In this document: positions 5,924-9,634 of the stretch, one piece after another
Layout of the letters: each line of letters starts with the position of its first letter
Position numbering within the stretch: position 1 is the first letter of the stretch
NCBI GenBank assembly: GCA_031267015.1
Contig: JAIRZW010000181.1
Span: forward strand, 1 to 9,634
Source: Heliobacteriaceae bacterium
Lineage (GTDB): Bacteria; Cyanobacteriota; Vampirovibrionia; Gastranaerophilales; Gastranaerophilaceae
DNA length: 9,634 nucleotides
Direction of reading: 5' to 3'
The notes under the pieces: generated by a model
Databases searched by the model: none
What the model was told of the DNA's origin: nothing
What the model saw: the letters and a program-made list of their open reading frames with translations, nothing else
Position numbers and translations under genes: made by a program

Positions 5924-6466
5924 TTACTTCTTGTAACGATAACTCAGCATACTGTAACTATCCACACTTGACGAGGAATCACTGCCGTAAAACAACGACA
6001 TATTCGTTGCCTTTTGGTGCGCATATTCATCCATTTTCTCCTGCTTTGCGGATTCGACACTGTAAGCCGCGATTTCCTCACTGGTTACCTTGCCGTCTTT
6101 GTTTTTGTCAATATCCTCAAAGTGGGTTAAAATCATATTCATTGTTTCTTCAGACAGCCCGCTCGCGCCCGAAGCATACAACTGCGTAAGTTCGTCTTTG
6201 CTCAAGCCGCTTTTACTCATTGTATTGGTTAAATTAGTCATTTCTTCTTCGGTAATTTTTCCGTCGCGGTTTTTGTCAATCGTGGCGAAATTTGTTTGAA
6301 GATAAGACGAAAAAGTTTGGTTAATCATATTAGCTTTTGTGCTGTCTGTACTTATCTCTTTCATCTTGTCCAGCGTAAGCCCGTCCGGCGCCTGTGACGC
6401 CAGATAAGAGTAGGTATTAGTCAAACCTGTGTAAATTCCTGATAATAATCCGTTGTTTTTTGTCAT
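5924..6466 (-). CDS. EF-hand calcium-binding protein
   Basis: The 180-residue protein carries two textbook EF-hand loops, DKNRDGKITEEE (64-75) and DKNKDGKVTSEE (120-131). Each has Asp, Asn and Asp at positions 1, 3 and 5, Gly at 6, a hydrophobic residue at 8 and Glu at 12, so calcium binding is very likely. The first follows a helix ending NFATI and the two are about 56 residues apart, with helical sequence between. The C-terminus is Ser/Tyr-rich. No signal peptide or membrane segment is visible, so the site of action is unknown. I chose the ATG at 6464-6466, with GAGGG about 6 nt upstream. The frame stays open to 6628, but that part translates a hairpin-rich intergenic repeat. A nine-residue extension from the ATG at 6493 is the only credible alternative. 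It diverges from the GLUG protein gene. Confidence 0.88.
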   Translation of the reverse strand: MTKNNGLLSGIYTGLTNTYSYLASQAPDGLTLDKMKEISTDSTKANMINQTFSSYLQTNFATIDKNRDGKITEEEMTNLTNTMSKSGLSKDELTQLYASGASGLSEETMNMILTHFEDIDKNKDGKVTSEEIAAYSVESAKQEKMDEYAHQKATNMSLFYGSDSSSSVDSYSMLSYRYKK

Positions 6467-6486
6467 AATAAAGCCCTCATATTTTA
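6464..6486 (-). other. Possible five-codon leader ORF overlapping the EF-hand start
   Basis: On the minus strand an ATG at 6479-6481 opens a five-codon frame (MRALL) that ends in TGA at 6463-6465, overlapping the EF-hand ATG as ATGA. A strong GGAGGT site lies about 5 nt before this tiny frame (6487-6492), better than the GAGGG site of the EF-hand gene itself. Translational coupling through a leader peptide is possible. So short a frame could also arise by chance. Confidence 0.3.
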
Positions 6487-6529
6487 CCTCCATGTTAATG
6501 ATATTTTCGCGCAAGTCAAACCTCCAAAT

Positions 6530-6650
6530 AGAGGATTTTGGCAAGGGCGCCGTGTCGCGAAGCGACCCAGCCCGTCCTGCGGCGGGAAACCACGCGGTGG
6601 ATTGACCTCCACTTTCCGCCGCTGCCAATAATCCGAGACAGAGGATTTTG
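6530..6650. repeat. Hairpin cluster between 11-bp direct repeats in divergent intergenic region
   Basis: The direct repeats AGAGGATTTTG at 6530-6540 and 6640-6650 enclose 99 bp that is far more GC-rich than its flanks and holds several hairpins. These include GTCGC/GCGAC (6554-6566), CCCG/CGGG (6571-6586), and CCAC/GTGG (6590-6600). An outer pairing of GGCGG-AAA (6581-6589, one bulged G) with TTTCCGCC (6613-6620) is also possible. It sits in the 264-bp gap between the EF-hand and GLUG genes. The arrangement suggests a small non-coding repeat insertion flanked by a target duplication. Confidence 0.5.
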
Positions 6651-6730
6651 TAAATAAATGTAACAACTCGACGACTTCTTTAAAGATTTGGGAGCGGCAT
6701 GCCGTAAATAAAAATAACAGGAGACTTATC

Positions 6731-8896
6731 ATGGGTATGACAGCCTCTCAGGCAAGGTTACTTAGCATAACAGCAAGACTTTCTGATAATGAGCATTCAG
6801 GACAAAGCGTTTCATATTCTAAGCAGAGACTTGCAGACCAGACTGACGGAATTCAGGCAGAATACAACGCGGCGCTTAGCGCTACAAAATTAACTGTTTT
6901 AACAGGTTTTAGCGGCTCGGAGCCGATATATGGCGACCTTTCTTACGGGCTTATCACAGATTATTCAATGTCTTTGAACAATAAACACTATATGATTGCA
7001 AACCAGCACGGCCAGGTTCTTGTCACTAAAAAGCTTGCAAACGCATTTGGAGCCGGTAACGGCAATTACAATGTTTTTCTTGCGGAACTGGGTTATTCAC
7101 AAGCTGATTTAACATCCGGTATGTCGGACAAAGAAGCGCTTCAAAAGATTCACGATGCCTGGGATAAGTATTTTGTATCAGTAAACAAATCTATCGGGGA
7201 CGCGGACTCTTACCACCCGGAGCTTACCGTAAGAGACATTGATTTGAACTGGGAATTTTTTAGCACCGGCAGAACGTATATGGACGGTTATCCAACCACT
7301 GGACAGCCGGGCACGAATGTAACCTCAGCCCTAAGCGACTGGCAAAGCGCACATCCGGGAACTAATTTGCCAGAGGTGATAAACTCATTGGCAACTGAAG
7401 CACAAATGAATACCATAGTAGGTACTACTACTGGTTTGAGCGTAGTTGTTTATGGAACCGGCAAGGCAGTCCAAATTAATTCAGTTGACGGATTTAAGGC
7501 TGTATTGCTGCAATTTGCGACTAATCCGGCCGCATTACAGCAAAACTATATTTTGGGAACTGATATTGACTTGTCTTCAATCAGCGGCTGGGGCGGTATC
7601 AGCAGCTTTCAGGGTGTCTTTGACGGAAACGGCTATACAATAAGCAATCTGAACGGTTCTCAGGGCTTGTTTGAAGGTTTATACGGCACAGTTCAAAATC
7701 TTAACCTTGATAATGTTAATATTACGGCAGAACGTGACGCGTTAGGCGGTATGGCAGGTTATCTTGCGGACGGTGCGGAAATTAAAAATTGTACTATTAC
7801 GGATTTGAATTTAATCTGTGAACTGGAAAATAAAAACTATATTGAAGGATATTCCGCTCAAAGAGCTTCTGTCGGCGGTCTTGTCGGGCTTAATAACGGC
7901 AAGGTTGAAGCCTGTATGGTCCAGGGTTCAGTAAGAGTGCCATATGCAACAGATGCTTTCAGCGCTATAGGCGGTTTTATCGGTATGAATGCCAATGTAT
8001 ACGGAACTTCGACAATCAGCGGCTGCTATGCAGATGTTAATATTGTTCTTGGCGGCGCTTCATCTTATTCCGGTGCGATTAACAACTTTGTCGGCCATGA
8101 TATTAATCCGATGATAATAAAAGATTCTTATGCAATGGGTAAAATAACAAGGCCGAACAATGTGTCTGTTACACTGACCGGCCTTGCGGGTTACGGACTC
8201 GGGCTTGAATCCAGTACAACAAACTGCGTAGCTTATAATGTACAAACCGGTCAAGAGGTTTATTGGAAAAATTCCCCATACGGCGCAAGTTATGCAAACG
8301 CAGAAGTTCTGGAAACGGCAATACCGACAAGCTCCGCAAGCCCGATTAACTTTGACGGCATAACAAAAGAACAGCGTGCATTGTATGATTATGCAAGCGC
8401 AATCACATCACAGTATTTTAGCGGCGGCACTGATTATATTGATACAACCGGCAAAACACAATATCTGCAAACAACAGCGCAGCCGGAAAACGTCGCTTAT
8501 GTTAAGTATCTTCAAAGAATATTTGACGAGATGTCAATTTACGGCTATTATACGGAATCTGACGAGAAAAAAACCCTCAAAGATGCCACATGGTTTGAAA
8601 ACCAGTTAAAACAAGGCAAACTTGTCCTTAAATACTATTCGCAGACAGACAGAACCTTTATTACAACAAACACTGATAAAGACCAGGCAGTTCAGGAGGT
8701 CAAAGACGAAAGAAAAATGGCTATGGCCGAACAGAAATACAAGCAGGACATGACTGACCTTGAGAGAAAAGATAAACGGTTTGACCTTGAATTGAAAAAG
8801 CTTGATACAGAACACAACACACTTCAAACAGAGTATGATTCGCTCAAAAATGTAATCAACAAAAATATAGAAAAAACTTTTAACATGTTCAGCTAG
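6731..8896 (+). CDS. Large GLUG/beta-helix protein with helical ends
   Basis: This is a 721-residue protein of unknown exact function, probably a structural, surface or secreted protein. Three parts are visible. Residues 1-60 are a helical module (ASQARLLSITARLSDNE, then SYSKQRLAD and ALSATKLTVLTGF) that I associate with gut 'Melainabacteria', followed by an alpha/beta stretch to about 180. Residues about 270-500 are repetitive beta-sheet sequence with a DIDLSSISGWGG / GVFDGNGYTISNL / GLYGTVQNLNLDNV pattern and a clear GLUG motif (GGLVGLNNGKVEACMVQGS, 382-400), as in parallel beta-helix adhesins. Residues about 648-712 are highly charged, heptad-like coiled coil, ending KTFNMFS. There is no signal peptide, anchor or LPxTG. 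The ribosome binding site AGGAG lies 7 nt before the ATG. The next gene follows after 8 nt. Confidence 0.85.
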   Translation: MGMTASQARLLSITARLSDNEHSGQSVSYSKQRLADQTDGIQAEYNAALSATKLTVLTGFSGSEPIYGDLSYGLITDYSMSLNNKHYMIANQHGQVLVTKKLANAFGAGNGNYNVFLAELGYSQADLTSGMSDKEALQKIHDAWDKYFVSVNKSIGDADSYHPELTVRDIDLNWEFFSTGRTYMDGYPTTGQPGTNVTSALSDWQSAHPGTNLPEVINSLATEAQMNTIVGTTTGLSVVVYGTGKAVQINSVDGFKAVLLQFATNPAALQQNYILGTDIDLSSISGWGGISSFQGVFDGNGYTISNLNGSQGLFEGLYGTVQNLNLDNVNITAERDALGGMAGYLADGAEIKNCTITDLNLICELENKNYIEGYSAQRASVGGLVGLNNGKVEACMVQGSVRVPYATDAFSAIGGFIGMNANVYGTSTISGCYADVNIVLGGASSYSGAINNFVGHDINPMIIKDSYAMGKITRPNNVSVTLTGLAGYGLGLESSTTNCVAYNVQTGQEVYWKNSPYGASYANAEVLETAIPTSSASPINFDGITKEQRALYDYASAITSQYFSGGTDYIDTTGKTQYLQTTAQPENVAYVKYLQRIFDEMSIYGYYTESDEKKTLKDATWFENQLKQGKLVLKYYSQTDRTFITTNTDKDQAVQEVKDERKMAMAEQKYKQDMTDLERKDKRFDLELKKLDTEHNTLQTEYDSLKNVINKNIEKTFNMFS

Positions 8897-8904
8897 GAGT
8901 AAAA

Positions 8905-9634
8905 ATGGAGCTAACAAACAACGTAAATTTAATACCTTTATATCCGCAGCAGGCAGCGGCCGAAGAAAGTGGATTTTTGTCTTTAACCCAAAAAACTCCG
9001 AGTATTGCGGACAATTCCTGGATTTTTAAATCGCTGGGACTTGACGATGTTGTTTCCGGCGCAGTAGAAAAAGAGATTTCTACAGTTGTTTCCGAAACCG
9101 ATGTGATTGCCGCGGTTTTAAAAGAAGCGGTTTTGCCTGTGCACGAACTAAGTTATTCGGATTTAACGGCCGTGAGTCCAAGCATTAATGCAAGTGCAGG
9201 TAATTTTAATAATATCGGCGCAATCGACGAAGACGGCGCAATCGCCACCCTGCCCGCAAACCACGCGCAAAACGTTACAAAAGTCCAAAATGCACTCGAC
9301 AAAGCACTGGCGTTTTTGGATAACTTAATTTCAAATTATAACTACAGAGCGTCAGCCGCGGTTAGTAATGGTCAGCAAATGGTTAAGCTGACCGCTCTGC
9401 TTGAATTGCGCCATGCAATTAAGAACTGTGATATGCCGATTTATATTGACTATCAGTCAACCAATGCAGCTGCATACTACAGCTGGCAGTACATACCCTC
9501 AGACCCCTTAAACAGACACTTTGAAAGAATGATTGCTTTTAGTTCAACAACTCTTGAAGCTGATAATTATAGTGAAAAATTTTTAATAGGTACAATTCTT
9601 CACGAATTTACACATTCACTGCATATTCCTAATG
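8905..9634 (+). CDS. HExxH metallopeptidase-like protein, C-terminus off window
   Basis: The gene starts at 8905, where AGGAGT overlaps the preceding gene's TAG stop and leaves a 4-nt spacer; the frame stays open to the right edge (243 full codons). Residues 1-110 are low in pattern (Ala/Ser/Val/Asn-rich) with no signal peptide. Residues about 120-225 look like a folded alpha/beta domain (NVTKVQNALDKALAFLDNLI, LRHAIKNCDMPIYIDYQ). The visible end has ILHEFTHSLH, in which H233-E234-F-T-H237 is the HExxH zinc site of zincin peptidases. The third zinc ligand would lie beyond the window, so the clan cannot be assigned. Cotranscription with the GLUG protein is nearly certain from the 8-nt gap, and a processing or partner role is an inference from that. 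Confidence 0.82.
   Translation, partial: MELTNNVNLIPLYPQQAAAEESGFLSLTQKTPSIADNSWIFKSLGLDDVVSGAVEKEISTVVSETDVIAAVLKEAVLPVHELSYSDLTAVSPSINASAGNFNNIGAIDEDGAIATLPANHAQNVTKVQNALDKALAFLDNLISNYNYRASAAVSNGQQMVKLTALLELRHAIKNCDMPIYIDYQSTNAAAYYSWQYIPSDPLNRHFERMIAFSSTTLEADNYSEKFLIGTILHEFTHSLHIPN

Noticed and set aside
6467..6628. 54-residue N-terminal extension of the EF-hand protein
   Set aside because: It translates the hairpin repeat cluster, has a composition unlike the rest of the protein, and lacks a ribosome binding site, while the internal ATG at 6466 has one.
6695..6704. 10-bp palindrome CGGCATGCCG upstream of the GLUG gene
   Set aside because: It is too short to call an operator alone, and no second copy is visible near the start.
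6484..6732. 82-codon minus-strand frame in the divergent gap
   Set aside because: It covers the repeat cluster and the upstream region of the GLUG gene, has no ribosome binding site, and its sequence shows no family features.
8606..8917. 103-codon minus-strand frame opposite the end of the GLUG gene
   Set aside because: It is the antisense of the Lys/Glu-rich coiled coil, which produces Phe/Leu-rich shadow frames.

Overview
This window looks like a chromosomal segment of a gut-type, non-photosynthetic cyanobacterial relative (Gastranaerophilales / 'Melainabacteria'). That placement is an inference. It rests on the gene order, the roughly 40 % GC composition, the absence of an encoded CCA on the tRNA, and an N-terminal module beginning MGMTASQARLL that I associate with that lineage. 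No database search was possible.

Layout from left to right. (1) Positions 1-942, minus strand: most of a GAF-GGDEF signalling protein whose C-terminus lies off the left edge, with a convincing sigma70 promoter at 1011-1039. (2) Positions 1143-3900, minus strand: a compact six-gene housekeeping run transcribed dapF -> rpsF -> ssb -> rpsR -> small secreted protein -> DEDDh exonuclease. The gaps are small or overlapping (44 nt, ATGA overlap, 23 nt, 38 nt, TAATG overlap), so one transcript is likely, starting at an extended -10 element placed so that dapF would be leaderless. (3) Positions 3996-4813, plus strand: two short unknown proteins, the second secreted and rich in Gly, Ser and Tyr with a Cys-rich tail. 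They end at a bidirectional terminator. (4) Positions 4836-5823, minus strand: tRNA-Ser(UGA) with its own promoter, followed by two membrane-anchored unknown proteins that may share its transcript. (5) Positions 5924-9634: an EF-hand protein (minus) diverges from a 721-residue GLUG/beta-helix protein (plus). The latter is followed within 8 nt by a HEFTH metallopeptidase-like gene that runs off the right edge. None of these three has a signal peptide.

The most interesting features are these. A 60-bp block of two hairpins is inserted in frame in dapF. An 11-bp inverted repeat brackets the rpsF ribosome binding site and reaches into its start codon. A cluster of GC-rich hairpins between 11-bp direct repeats sits in the divergent promoter region. 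The EF-hand / beta-helix / metallopeptidase cluster looks like an accessory, possibly surface-related locus with no recognisable Sec export signals.
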